Positions 25,880 through 35,629 of a DNA stretch of 64,000 nucleotides are shown in pieces. Source of the stretch: Flavobacteriales bacterium (GTDB taxonomy: Bacteria; Bacteroidota; Bacteroidia; CAIKAF01); NCBI GenBank assembly GCA_025451235.1, contig JANWKT010000008.1, positions 434,001-498,000 of the forward strand. The letters are read 5' to 3'. Position 1 is the stretch's first letter, and each line of letters begins with the position of its first letter. Made by a program: the position numbers and the translations under genes. The notes below the pieces were generated by a model that did no database searches, had not been told where the DNA came from, and saw only the letters and a program-made list of their open reading frames with translations.

Positions 25880-27436
25880 CTATTTATTTAGGATTACCCT
25901 ATTTGTTGAAATTCCTTGCTCATTTCTTATTTGCACACAATACATTCCATTGGCCAGTTGGTCCAATAAAACGAATTCACCAGGATGAATATGGGTTGAA
26001 AGTACCCTTCTACCATTTATATCAAAAACCGAAATAGCTGATTCTATTTCTACCGGAATATTCAGGACCCCTGAAGTTGGATTGGGATAGACTTGCCAAA
26101 AATCCTCCTCCAGGATTTCATCCACACCAACCGTGCTGCATAAGGTGGTAATCATACCACCATGCGATGAAAAGGGTGTGGGATTTGAAATAATAGTGGT
26201 AGTATTATTGAGTGTAAATGGTGCATTGCTAACAGTGGGCACAACGTTTGAGTCGGAAATAGAAACCGTAACCATGTTGCATGGACTGAATCCCAAGCTA
26301 TCTGTTCGAACTGCATAATAGTCCCAGCCACCGGCCCCAACCTCGTTGGAGAGTCCACCTAACATAAAGCCATGATCCACCATTTCAACCACAGCCCGTG
26401 AATTATCCAATTCATTTCCTCCGTATAAATGCGACCAAATGATTCCGCCGCCTACATCCATTTTGAGCAGAAATGCATGGTGCCCGCCGGAACCAGTGAT
26501 TTGACCCTGTCCTGTAACCACATATTGATCATCTTGTGTTTGAATAATTTCATATGCCCAAACGAGATATGGGTCGCCACATCTTTTTGACCAAACCGGA
26601 TTTCCCAAGGCATCCGTTTTCATCATAAAAACTGAACCATAGCTTGGGCCAAAGGAATGTGTTTCTCCAACTACGATGTATCCGTCATCAGGAGTTTGTA
26701 TTACTGAACTTCCAGCATCACTATTGACCCCACCATATACTTTTGACCATTGTATATTGGCATTGGAGTCTGTCTTAATCAGAAATATATCGTCTTGACC
26801 GACCCCAAAACTATTGGTATATCCGGTAATGATATAACCATTGTCACTGGTTTCCTTGATGTCTAAAGGTGCATCATATCCTGGAGCAACAATAGTTTTT
26901 GTCCATATAGTATCTCCCCATGCATTTATTTTCACCATATAAGTGTCGAAACTTGTACCTCCTCCAAATGAACTGCTGGTTCCCATCAACAAAAAACCAT
27001 TACCTCCAACAGGAATAATATCTAAAAATTCATCATTGATCAACCCTCCGTATGTTTTTGACCACATCACCTGTTCACCGGTATCGAGCTTAATAATAAA
27101 TGCATCAGCATCCCCGGCCCCGAAACTATATGTTTTTCCAATGACCATCATCCCACCGTCATTCGCCTGATGTGCATTTAAACCATATTCGCCTTGGCCA
27201 CCTCCCAGAACTTTGGTCCACATGGTGTCTCCATCCGCATCAATTTTCACCACGTATATATTTCCAGGACCAAAGCTATTGGTATTACCAACGAACATAA
27301 AGTTTTTGTCGAAAGTGCCTCTCAGGGTCCAACAAAACTCCAGACCTGTACCCCCATAATCTTTTTGAAAGGTCTGACTGTACGTATTAAAAGCCAGCGA
27401 TAGAAACATTCCTGCTAAACATATTTTTATTTTCAT
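25880..27436 (-). CDS. T9SS cargo protein with 'YGG..D' propeller-like repeats
   Basis: 518 residues from MKIKICLAGMFLSLAFNTYS; seven further codons are open upstream. Signal peptide, then about seven repeats of 50-60 residues with W.KVYGG...D and DDGYIVVGET.SFG patterns and FLIK.D..GN..W.K, probably a beta-propeller. The C-terminal 75 residues are a type A sorting domain (VYPNPTSGVLNIPVEIESAI ... GMYCVQIRNEQG). The protein should cross the outer membrane by T9SS. It has the same architecture as the gene at 28839, and the two likely arose by duplication. Ligand unknown. Confidence 0.85.
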   Translation of the reverse strand: MKIKICLAGMFLSLAFNTYSQTFQKDYGGTGLEFCWTLRGTFDKNFMFVGNTNSFGPGNIYVVKIDADGDTMWTKVLGGGQGEYGLNAHQANDGGMMVIGKTYSFGAGDADAFIIKLDTGEQVMWSKTYGGLINDEFLDIIPVGGNGFLLMGTSSSFGGGTSFDTYMVKINAWGDTIWTKTIVAPGYDAPLDIKETSDNGYIITGYTNSFGVGQDDIFLIKTDSNANIQWSKVYGGVNSDAGSSVIQTPDDGYIVVGETHSFGPSYGSVFMMKTDALGNPVWSKRCGDPYLVWAYEIIQTQDDQYVVTGQGQITGSGGHHAFLLKMDVGGGIIWSHLYGGNELDNSRAVVEMVDHGFMLGGLSNEVGAGGWDYYAVRTDSLGFSPCNMVTVSISDSNVVPTVSNAPFTLNNTTTIISNPTPFSSHGGMITTLCSTVGVDEILEEDFWQVYPNPTSGVLNIPVEIESAISVFDINGRRVLSTHIHPGEFVLLDQLANGMYCVQIRNEQGISTNRVILNK

Positions 27437-27483
27437 CGCTGGCTTTTTAATAAACATATAAACTTCAGTTTGAATATACGCGA

Positions 27484-28707
27484 TTATTTGTTGACGATCA
27501 CCCTGCCGGCCGAAACTCCTTTTGCATTTTTCACCATGATCACATACATTCCATTGGATAATTGACCTAAGGATAAAATCTGACCAGGTGTGAGAATGGT
27601 TGATAGCACCATTTTTCCATTCATATCAAGGACGGAGATATCCGAAACTAATTCAATAGGAAGATTGAGAAAATCGGAAGTTGGGTTAGGATAAATACCT
27701 TGCAATGCTGTTACAACTGTTTCATCAATAGCTAAAGGTTGATTCCGCTTTACCACCTTACCTCCTTCGCCTAGAGCAAATAACGTATTTCCTCCTCTGT
27801 GAAATCTTTTCAAGGCGAAATTCGATGTATAATCGAGGGTTGATGTGGATCCATTTACTTTTAAAATGGTAGAAGTAGCTCCTGTTTGATTTGTAATATA
27901 TCCTTCCGTGCCGTTGGTCATGAATACATCTGTATAAGCGAATGCGGTGGTTGTATCCGTATGTATAGTATCCCAACTGGTTCCACCATTCGTTGTTCTA
28001 ACAAAATAATTATCATATACAGGGAACCCTTTTGTAAATACTGCGAAACCGAGATTGCCATTTAAAAAATGTGTTCCACTGAATGTAGAATAATCCGAAC
28101 CAAATATGCGTTCCTGGAAAGTTCCTATGCCATCTCGTCGTATCACAGATCCCCTATAGGCGAATGTACCGTCCCAACCCGTGAAAATAATGGTATCGGC
28201 CCCCACATGTTCTTTATCATTGGCTGAAGAGTACCCACCCATTGGAAGTGGTGTCCAGTTTTGGCCACCGTTGGTAGTATGATATACGATGCTAAATATA
28301 CCGGTAACAAAACCATTGGAAGCATCCGTGAATCTCATCATATTATATACATCACCAGCTGGCAGGGTGTCGGAGATCCATGAATTACCTCCATTGAAGG
28401 TAGTTTTAAGCATGGTGATCGCTCCGCTGTCAACCAACACAAAACCGGTATCCGCTGATATAAATTCTATATCAATAGCACCTACACCAGGATTGATGAT
28501 CACACTATCCCAACTTGATCCTCCGTTAGTGGTTTTGAAGATCATGGGATAACCATCGGCCATTACATACCCCAGGTTGTCATTTACAAAGGATCCCTTG
28601 GCCAATGCATATGGATAAGGGATACTTATATCTGTCCATTGTGCCTGAACTGAATTTACGCATAATAAAATAGGTAGAAGGAGGGAAAGGAAACGTGATT
28701 TTTTCAT
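27484..28707 (-). CDS. T9SS cargo protein with Ycf48/BNR-like repeats
   Basis: 407 residues. Signal peptide (1-22), then a propeller built of BNR-like units: IFKTTNGGSSWDSV, LKTTFNGGNSW, YHTTNGGQNWTPL, VRTTNGGTSWDTI, with the intervening LGYV/TGFV/NGFV strands typical of Ycf48 and photosynthesis-assembly-like propellers. The C-terminal sorting domain (IYPNPTSDFLNLPIELVSDI ... GMYVIMVKNAKG) is close in sequence to that of the neighbouring 25880 gene. Exported to the surface by T9SS. Role unknown. Confidence 0.85.
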   Translation of the reverse strand: MKKSRFLSLLLPILLCVNSVQAQWTDISIPYPYALAKGSFVNDNLGYVMADGYPMIFKTTNGGSSWDSVIINPGVGAIDIEFISADTGFVLVDSGAITMLKTTFNGGNSWISDTLPAGDVYNMMRFTDASNGFVTGIFSIVYHTTNGGQNWTPLPMGGYSSANDKEHVGADTIIFTGWDGTFAYRGSVIRRDGIGTFQERIFGSDYSTFSGTHFLNGNLGFAVFTKGFPVYDNYFVRTTNGGTSWDTIHTDTTTAFAYTDVFMTNGTEGYITNQTGATSTILKVNGSTSTLDYTSNFALKRFHRGGNTLFALGEGGKVVKRNQPLAIDETVVTALQGIYPNPTSDFLNLPIELVSDISVLDMNGKMVLSTILTPGQILSLGQLSNGMYVIMVKNAKGVSAGRVIVNK

Positions 28708-28838
28708 AACTTGAGTTTTAATTATAGTACAATGATACGTTGCAACTGTCTATTTGGTCATGTACTATTTTTCCCGAAGTATGCAAAAACAGGATTAAAT
28801 GTTATTCTGTTGTTAATGCTATGATTTACGAAGCTCAA

Positions 28839-30416
28839 CTACTGCGCAATGAGCTTTCCGGCAGCCATACGCATTCCTTTTTGATTAATGGAATAATAGT
28901 AGATCCCGGAAGGAAGATGGTTCCTTTTGATCTCTATGCTGGTCGTAAATATGTTGGTTATCCTTTGAACTTCCCGCCCATGAATATCGATTATTCTTAA
29001 TTCAGCATTTTCGAATTCTTCACCTGATTGTATTTCTATACTTAATGAATGTATAAAAGGATTTGGATATAGATTTAATTTGATCTCAGGTTGTGGATCA
29101 GCTTCCAATCCCATGGTAGTACAAAGGGTGGATACAGATCCTCCATATTGAATACCTGGATTAATATTGATGATATCACCTCCTCCTGCCATCAGGGTTG
29201 CCGTATTCGATGAAACGAACAGCTGACTATTTTCTGTTGTGGCAAAATCAATCCCATTACAACCGCTGTTACCCATACTATCTGTTTTTACCATATATAT
29301 ATCCCCATTGCCTGCCCCGAAATTTGCAGAACCTCGAATGGTAACATATCCTCCATCGTTTGCCTGAATAACATCCCAAGCCCAATCATTATTAGCTCCA
29401 CCAAATGATTTCGACCAATTCACCATTCCTGCACTATCTGTTTTTATTAAATATATATCCCCTCCATTAGAGCTGGTGAGTCCACTTAAAATAAATCCTC
29501 CATCATTTGTTTGTTTTACAGCATAAACTCTTTCAGCACCAGCTGTTCCATAAGCCTTGCTCCAAAGTACCGTACCATTGATATCTATCTTTACCAATAA
29601 GGCATCATGACCACCTGCTCCAAAACTACCTGTATAACCACCCATCATATATCCTCCATCAGAAGTTTCAATAATTGAATTGGCACGATCATATCCGGCT
29701 CCTCCTATAGATTTTGTCCATTGTATATGACCCAGGTTATTTGTTTTTACCAGATAGATATCCGTTGCTGTACCAAAACTAGAAGTATATCCAGCTGCGA
29801 TATACCCTCCATCAGATGTTTGTTGCAGTGATGACCCATATTCCAATCCGATAGCACCACCATAAGTATGGGTCCATGTTGTATCTCCATTGCTATTGGT
29901 TTTGATCAGATAAAGATCTCCTCCACCTGCACCATAACTTAAAGTTACACCGCAAATAATATATCCTCCGTCTGTTGTTTGCCGAACATTATATGCATCA
30001 TTGATATTTGAACCACCGATCGCTTTACTCCAGGAGAGATTGCCTGTAGCGTCGAACTTATTTATAAAGATCAATTCGTTATTAGCTCCATAACTGAATG
30101 TACCGCCTGCTACAATATATCCACCATCCGTAGTTTGTTGAACTGCGTTAGCCCAGTCGCTGAGTGAATCACCCAATACCCTGGTCCACAAGGTATCGCC
30201 ATTGACATCAGTTTTGATCAGGTATAGGTTTACACTATCTGCCGTAAGTGTATGAATTTGTCCGGCGATGATATATCCGCCATCCGTTGTTTGTCGGATC
30301 GCTTTTCCGTCATCTGATTTGGTGCTACCGTAAGTTTTTTGGAAGGTAAGTTGTTGGGCGTAATTTGTAATCGTGCATGAGATTAAGAAGGTAAGAATGA
30401 TTAGTCTTACTTTCAT
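28839..30416 (-). CDS. T9SS cargo protein with 'DGGYI..G' propeller-like repeats
   Basis: 525 residues. Signal peptide (about 1-20), then at least seven units with IRQTTDGGYIIAGQ, LYLIKTD.NGDT.W and SYGAG, near-identical in rhythm to the 25880 protein. The sorting tail (LYPNPFIHSLSIEIQSGEEF ... GIYYYSINQKG) differs from the other two cargo proteins of the cluster, so the tails were not homogenised. The gene is divergent from the GH18 gene, with an inverted repeat at 30497-30590 in between. Confidence 0.85.
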   Translation of the reverse strand: MKVRLIILTFLISCTITNYAQQLTFQKTYGSTKSDDGKAIRQTTDGGYIIAGQIHTLTADSVNLYLIKTDVNGDTLWTRVLGDSLSDWANAVQQTTDGGYIVAGGTFSYGANNELIFINKFDATGNLSWSKAIGGSNINDAYNVRQTTDGGYIICGVTLSYGAGGGDLYLIKTNSNGDTTWTHTYGGAIGLEYGSSLQQTSDGGYIAAGYTSSFGTATDIYLVKTNNLGHIQWTKSIGGAGYDRANSIIETSDGGYMMGGYTGSFGAGGHDALLVKIDINGTVLWSKAYGTAGAERVYAVKQTNDGGFILSGLTSSNGGDIYLIKTDSAGMVNWSKSFGGANNDWAWDVIQANDGGYVTIRGSANFGAGNGDIYMVKTDSMGNSGCNGIDFATTENSQLFVSSNTATLMAGGGDIININPGIQYGGSVSTLCTTMGLEADPQPEIKLNLYPNPFIHSLSIEIQSGEEFENAELRIIDIHGREVQRITNIFTTSIEIKRNHLPSGIYYYSINQKGMRMAAGKLIAQ

Positions 30417-30496
30417 AGTTGGTATTTAAATCTAAGACTGAAGATCGATTGAAATGGTTGCATTTGCTTTTTTTGGACCTGGATAAGAGTGGTATC

Positions 30497-30590
30497 CTTT
30501 TTATCTCCATCGAAGTACGAATCTTGCCTGAAGCGGTTCGTAGTTCGTAAGTTCGTATGGTTTTATTCGTACTTCGGTGGAGATAAAAAG
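30497..30590. repeat. 26-nt-arm inverted repeat between divergent genes
   Basis: 30497-30522 and 30565-30590 are inverted copies (25 of 26 positions, the odd one a possible G-U). The loop holds repeated gttcgta units. The flanking genes are divergent (stop-free side on both), so this is not an ordinary terminator. The 298-nt gap has no gene. Confidence 0.7.
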
Positions 30591-30714
30591 AGATAGCAGA
30601 ATAGGCACCCCAAACATAACCTGCACTAAATAATCGATTTAGATAATTTCAATCTTCGGGGTGACTGTTTTTTGCCCTATCTTATGTATATTCGTAAGCG
30701 TATTTTATAGAGCC

Positions 30715-33700
30715 ATGCGAATAGTTTCTCTTCTGATCACATTCTTATTTTTTTCCGTCTTATCTGCTCAGACCTCTGATTCTATACATCAAAGAAAGGT
30801 CACCACGTTTGATTTTAGCCAGCCAATCAAAATCAACCTGGGAACTGGAATAGGTGATAAGCTCAAGTTGGATTCTTTGTTGAACCAATTGCCCTATATC
30901 GATACAAAGACAAAAAGCACCATCACTGTAAATCCTGAGCTAGGCAAGTTATTAGAAACCGAGTATGCACCCATTACACAGGATGATCGAATCATTTTTT
31001 ATTCTCCAAGAAGAAAAGGCGAGGTGTACGATGAATCCACGTATTCTTCTATCCCCAAGAAAGGTTGGAGCGAACCTACCCGTTTTGGGTATAGAAATAT
31101 TTATGATGCAGAGCTGGATGTTGAAATTGATTCCACAAAAAAATCGTTCATGCAGGAGCAAAGTGAATACTATGCTGCGCAAAATACAACAGCTGAAGAG
31201 TATTATGATCTCAATATTCCCGCGGAGATGGACCATTCAGATCGAAGTACCTGCAACCTGAACCGAATGGTATTTGGATGGCATCCTTATTGGCAAAATG
31301 GATTGGAAGCAAATTATGATTGGGACCTCATCAGCGATTTTTGTTATTTCTCTTATGATGTGGATCCGAATACAGGAAATGCCTCTTCTACCCATAGCTG
31401 GGCAACCATTAATTCGGTAGATACAGCTTTGGCCAGAGGATTAAATGTACATTTATGTGTTACTTTATTCAGTGGACATGCTACTTTTTTTGGAAATCCA
31501 ACAGCCCAAACCACTTTGATTAATAACTTGATCAATGCAGTGAGCAGCCGTGGAGCCCATGGCATCAATATTGATTTTGAAGGTTTGCCTGCTTCGCAAG
31601 CCGCCAACTTTACCAATTTCATGATCGATTTATGCACTGCGGCGCATACTTTTGATCCGAATATGAAAATCTCCATCTGTCTTTATTCTGTTGACTGGAG
31701 CAATGTCTTTAATGAACCCGTTCTTGCTCAATACGTGGATTTCTTTACCATTATGGGATATGATTATTATTATAGTGGAAGTTCACAGGCGGGACCTACT
31801 GATCCTTTATATGGTTTCTCTACAGGCTACGATCGTTCCTTGTCACGATCCATTACCTATTATTTAGATGCGGGTATACCGGCCGATCAATTGGTATTGG
31901 GCTTACCTTATTATGGAAAAGAATGGGAAACCACTTCGAATACTATTCCCGCCAGTACTACCGGAAACTTTACCTATTCGAGGACCTATAATTATGTAAA
32001 GAACAATGCTTCCGGTTTTTATACCAACCCAGTATACAATGTTCGTTCAGTATCTAAAGATTATATTTTTCAGAATGCAGGAACCTGGCGTCAATGCTGG
32101 CTGAGCGAAGGGTATGAAATGGAAGAAAGGTACGACTTTATCAATACCCGTGATCTGTTGGGGATTGCGATATGGGCTCTGGGTTATGATGACGGTTACA
32201 CGGAAATGTGGGAAGCCATCGAAAATAAATTGACAGATTGTGAAGTAGTGGCCTGCACAGATACCATTTACGACGGTGGCGGACCTGAAATGGACTATTA
32301 CGACAATGAAAGTTATACCTATACCATTAGCCCTGATTGGGCAACGTCCGTTTCTCTCAACTTTTTATCTTTTGTTACCGAACAAGGCTATGATACCTTG
32401 TTCATCTATGATGGGGCTAATACTTTAGCGCCATTGATAGGGGCCTATACAGGTACCAACTCTCCTGGTACCGTTAATTCATCCGGACCTAGTCTTACCC
32501 TGCGCTTTAAATCGGACGTTAGCACAAGAGAAGAAGGATGGATGGCGATATGGACCTGTTCACAGGATAATATTCCCCCTGTTACCGATATTCAAGACCC
32601 GGGTAACTGGATCGTAGACGACGAGAATATTAGCTTTATCGATTCTGATAATATCAATGTTCAATATTCATTCTGGAATGTGGCTGATCTCAATAATGGC
32701 CACTGGCATTCGAATATTGCAGAAGGATTTTGTATGGATGAGTTTACCGAACTCAGTACTGACTGGATAAATATGACGGGTACCTGGGGTTTAAATGCTG
32801 GAACTGTTCTTCAATCAGACGATGCCAACGCCAATACCAATTTATATATCAATGTCAATCAGAATAATTTCGATGAGTATTTCTATGCCTGGAGGGCAAG
32901 AACAGGTGGGTCTGGCGCTAATAGAAGATCAGGTTTACATATTATGTGTGATGATCCTACTTTAGCTAATAGAGGTAATTCCTATTTTGTATGGTTCAGG
33001 GTAGATCAATCACAACTTCAATTTTATGAGGTAACCAATGATGTTTTTTCTTTGATGCATACCATCAGTCTAACCACTTTACCTAATACCTGGTACGATT
33101 ATCGGGTATTGTACAATAGAACCACTGGAAGGATAGACGTATATGTGGATGGGAATCATATTGGTTATTGGCAGGACCCTAGTCCACTCACTATTGGCAA
33201 TGCTATTTCATTCAGATCCGGCAATGCAACTTATGAGGTGGAAGATATTGTGGTGTATAGAAGTAGGTTGACCAATGAAATGGTTACTGCGGGTACCATG
33301 AGCTCCATGTTGCGTTATGAGAATCCTTCCCCACTTACACCCGCGGGATGTGTTCGTTCCACTGTAGTGGATGATCTTTATTTATTAGGTGATGATACGT
33401 TATACCGCAATGTTGATTTTACTCCTCCGGTGAATGTTGCTATACCCACCGAGGAAGCATTAGACATGGATACTATCCTAAATCTAGCGTCCTTCCTTGA
33501 ATATGCCAATGTATATACAGATCCGAACTCCGGAGTAAATCATGCTCAATATGGGTTGGGTTCGGCTCCTGATCTGGATGATGTGATCGCCTTTGGAAAT
33601 TTACCTGCTGGAGATAGCATATTAGTGAGTACTTCCGGATTGACTTCAGGACAATATTATTATTTCAACCTCTATGCGGTTAACGAAGCTGGGCTGGTTT

Positions 33701-33978
33701 CGGATACCATTTCAAGCGATGGGTTCTTATATATCAATACTGCCGGAACGGGGGAAGCCGAAAGCGAAATTTCTTTTTATCCTAATCCTACTTCCTCTTT
33801 TATCGTGATCAATGTTATCGAGGATACGGAGGTCCAACTGGTGGATGCCAATGGCAAAGTGGTATTGAGCCGCTTTATTCCTGCCGGGACCAATGTGCTG
33901 GATGTTCAGGAAATAGCTGCTGGTTATTATTTCTTATCTTTGGGAGATAAGAAGTTTAAAATATGTATCGTAAAATAA
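30715..33978 (+). CDS. GH18-type glycoside hydrolase with CUB-like domain and T9SS tail
   Basis: 1087 residues from the ATG at 30715 (signal MRIVSLLITFLFFSVLSAQ); an upstream GTG at 30661 is rejected because it would bury the signal. About 185-510 is a GH18 TIM barrel: FGWHPYW, FSYDVDP, HGINIDFEGLP with catalytic Glu289 and Asp287, then FFTIMGYDYYY. The first Asp of the classical DGxDxDxE is His here. About 515-625 is CUB-like (YDTLFIYDGAN, GWMAIWTC). About 670-880 looks like a LamG/concanavalin-type domain, followed by a fibronectin-like stretch and a type A sorting tail (FYPNPTSSFIVINVIE). A chitinase-like activity is likely but not certain. It overlaps the next gene by 16 nt. Confidence 0.87.
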   Translation: MRIVSLLITFLFFSVLSAQTSDSIHQRKVTTFDFSQPIKINLGTGIGDKLKLDSLLNQLPYIDTKTKSTITVNPELGKLLETEYAPITQDDRIIFYSPRRKGEVYDESTYSSIPKKGWSEPTRFGYRNIYDAELDVEIDSTKKSFMQEQSEYYAAQNTTAEEYYDLNIPAEMDHSDRSTCNLNRMVFGWHPYWQNGLEANYDWDLISDFCYFSYDVDPNTGNASSTHSWATINSVDTALARGLNVHLCVTLFSGHATFFGNPTAQTTLINNLINAVSSRGAHGINIDFEGLPASQAANFTNFMIDLCTAAHTFDPNMKISICLYSVDWSNVFNEPVLAQYVDFFTIMGYDYYYSGSSQAGPTDPLYGFSTGYDRSLSRSITYYLDAGIPADQLVLGLPYYGKEWETTSNTIPASTTGNFTYSRTYNYVKNNASGFYTNPVYNVRSVSKDYIFQNAGTWRQCWLSEGYEMEERYDFINTRDLLGIAIWALGYDDGYTEMWEAIENKLTDCEVVACTDTIYDGGGPEMDYYDNESYTYTISPDWATSVSLNFLSFVTEQGYDTLFIYDGANTLAPLIGAYTGTNSPGTVNSSGPSLTLRFKSDVSTREEGWMAIWTCSQDNIPPVTDIQDPGNWIVDDENISFIDSDNINVQYSFWNVADLNNGHWHSNIAEGFCMDEFTELSTDWINMTGTWGLNAGTVLQSDDANANTNLYINVNQNNFDEYFYAWRARTGGSGANRRSGLHIMCDDPTLANRGNSYFVWFRVDQSQLQFYEVTNDVFSLMHTISLTTLPNTWYDYRVLYNRTTGRIDVYVDGNHIGYWQDPSPLTIGNAISFRSGNATYEVEDIVVYRSRLTNEMVTAGTMSSMLRYENPSPLTPAGCVRSTVVDDLYLLGDDTLYRNVDFTPPVNVAIPTEEALDMDTILNLASFLEYANVYTDPNSGVNHAQYGLGSAPDLDDVIAFGNLPAGDSILVSTSGLTSGQYYYFNLYAVNEAGLVSDTISSDGFLYINTAGTGEAESEISFYPNPTSSFIVINVIEDTEVQLVDANGKVVLSRFIPAGTNVLDVQEIAAGYYFLSLGDKKFKICIVK

Positions 33979-34970
33979 CAGGGGCTTTTTTTCTGGTTCT
34001 GCTTGCATGCTCTTGTAAAACTTCTGACCTCTATTTTTCTCATCCATACGAGACGATTACCACTTTGCCCGGACCTGAAGATATGGTACTGGATACGATT
34101 GGTGCCGAAAAACAGATCATCATTGCTTGTGCTTCCAGGAGAAAAAATGAAAACTTCGTAGCGGGGATCCAAACATATAATATAGTTGTTGGTTCAACCA
34201 TTTCGGATCTGCCCATCAAGGGTTTACCTGATTCCATTCGCTTCAACCCACATGGCATTGACCTGGGAATCTATCGGGGTAAAAAAATACTCTGGGTGAT
34301 CAATCATGAGGATGATAAGAAACGTCAATCTATATTGAGGTTCAACATAGAACCTGACAGACTTGTGTATGACACCTTATTTTTAAGCGAAAATATTATT
34401 TCTCCGAATGATATCTGCGATGGAGGCAATGGGAGTTTTTATTTTACAAATGATGCCGGTTCAAGGAATAGTGGTCTGGCAGTTTTGTTGAAGATGAAGA
34501 CAGGTAGTATAGTTTATTATAATGGAAAAGGGAATTACCAGGTATTCAATAAAAAGTTTGCTTATCCCAATGGGATCATCAAGTTCAAAGACCAACTGTT
34601 TTTTTCTACTTCCCGGCAGAATAAAATATTTTCCATTCAACTACATGCAGATGGTTCGATGATCAATGATTCGGTAAGTTTGATCACCAAAGGAACGAGT
34701 TGGGATAATTTTTCGGTGAACGGAAATCATTTAATATGCACCTCTCATTCAAAACCTATTAAATTTTTAAGACATAGGAACCACGAAAAAAACGAATCTC
34801 CTTTTCAGGTTTACAGCATTAATCCCATTACAAAAACCAAAGGCATTGTTTATCATACCGATGGAGAATCTATCAGCGCAGGTTCGACGGCCATTTATTA
34901 TAAAGGTGATCTATACATATGCCAGGTCTTTGATCCTTATATTTTAAAAGTGAATCTGCATCATTATTAA
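33963..34970 (+). CDS. Paraoxonase/SMP-30-like beta-propeller lipoprotein
   Basis: 335 residues. Lipoprotein signal MYRKITGAFFLVLLACSC. Propeller motifs match the arylesterase/strictosidine synthase group: FNPHGIDLG, LSENIISPNDICDG, FYFTNDAG and KFAYPNGIIKFKDQ; the Asn-Asp pairs are the usual calcium ligands of that active site. A calcium-dependent lactonase or esterase facing the periplasm or surface is likely. It overlaps the GH18 gene by 16 nt and its TAA shares a base with the ATG of the Smr gene, so the three genes form an operon. Confidence 0.75.
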   Translation: MYRKITGAFFLVLLACSCKTSDLYFSHPYETITTLPGPEDMVLDTIGAEKQIIIACASRRKNENFVAGIQTYNIVVGSTISDLPIKGLPDSIRFNPHGIDLGIYRGKKILWVINHEDDKKRQSILRFNIEPDRLVYDTLFLSENIISPNDICDGGNGSFYFTNDAGSRNSGLAVLLKMKTGSIVYYNGKGNYQVFNKKFAYPNGIIKFKDQLFFSTSRQNKIFSIQLHADGSMINDSVSLITKGTSWDNFSVNGNHLICTSHSKPIKFLRHRNHEKNESPFQVYSINPITKTKGIVYHTDGESISAGSTAIYYKGDLYICQVFDPYILKVNLHHY

Positions 34971-35590
34971 TGGAGCGTTCTATTGAAATAGGTGATTATG
35001 TAGGGATCCTGGAAGGGACTGAAAAAGGCTTTGTGACCCGCATCGAAAAGAACAAGGCCTGGATAGAGACCGATGATGGATTTGAGATCACCAGCTTATT
35101 GACCAAGTTGGTAAAATATCCTTCCAAGAAAAAACCAAAGTCCATCAACCCAGATAAACCAGGACCTAAAAAGGAAGTGAAGGATGAATTTCCTGAAAGT
35201 AAAAAACCGGTAATAAAAAAAGTGAAGGACAAGGATTTTAGAATTCATCCTGCGTTGATTGGAGAAGGAAAGAAGATAACCTCAAAAAAGCATGAGGACA
35301 AAGTTTGGGAAGTGGACCTTCATATCGAAGAGATCATAGATCATTATAAACACCTAACCAATGGTGAGATCGTTGACATCCAATTAAAACATGCCCGGTC
35401 GGTGATCGACAAGGCCAGAATTCATAAGATTGGCAAGGTTGTATTTATTCACGGTAAAGGAAAAGGAACATTGAGACAGGAGTTGTTGAATCTTTTATCG
35501 GGTTATACCTTTCTTGAGTTTTATGATGCTTCTTTTAAAGAATATGGAGGAGGAGCAACAGAGGTACGTATTTTTGTAAGTAAAGTCTAG
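34970..35590 (+). CDS. Smr domain protein
   Basis: 206 residues, cytosolic. The N-terminal 60 residues form a small beta-barrel-like segment (IGDYVGILEGTEKGFVTRI), a Lys/Pro-rich linker follows (60-110), then the Smr domain at about 118-206: VWEVDLHIEEIIDHYKHL, VVFIHGKGKGTLRQEL and a C-terminal GATEVRIF. Smr domains are endonucleases related to the C-terminus of MutS2; this phylum's stand-alone form is often annotated DUF2027. Nucleic-acid substrate unknown. Its start overlaps the previous stop by 1 nt. Confidence 0.85.
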   Translation: MERSIEIGDYVGILEGTEKGFVTRIEKNKAWIETDDGFEITSLLTKLVKYPSKKKPKSINPDKPGPKKEVKDEFPESKKPVIKKVKDKDFRIHPALIGEGKKITSKKHEDKVWEVDLHIEEIIDHYKHLTNGEIVDIQLKHARSVIDKARIHKIGKVVFIHGKGKGTLRQELLNLLSGYTFLEFYDASFKEYGGGATEVRIFVSKV

Positions 35591-35594
35591 CTGG

Positions 35595-35618
35595 CCGTTA
35601 ACCGTTAACGGATAACGG
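35595..35618. terminator. Palindromic bidirectional terminator
   Basis: ccgtta (35595-35600) through taacgg (35613-35618) folds on itself around the perfect palindrome ccgttaacgg with a single A-A mismatch. It lies between convergent stops at 35590 and 35630. Confidence 0.5.
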
Positions 35619-35629
35619 ATAAACCTCCA

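Noticed and set aside
25880-30416. Regular repeats suggesting a CRISPR-like or tandem DNA array
   Set aside because: The periodicity is at protein level (about 50-60 residues, degenerate) inside T9SS cargo genes; no conserved direct DNA repeat with unique spacers.
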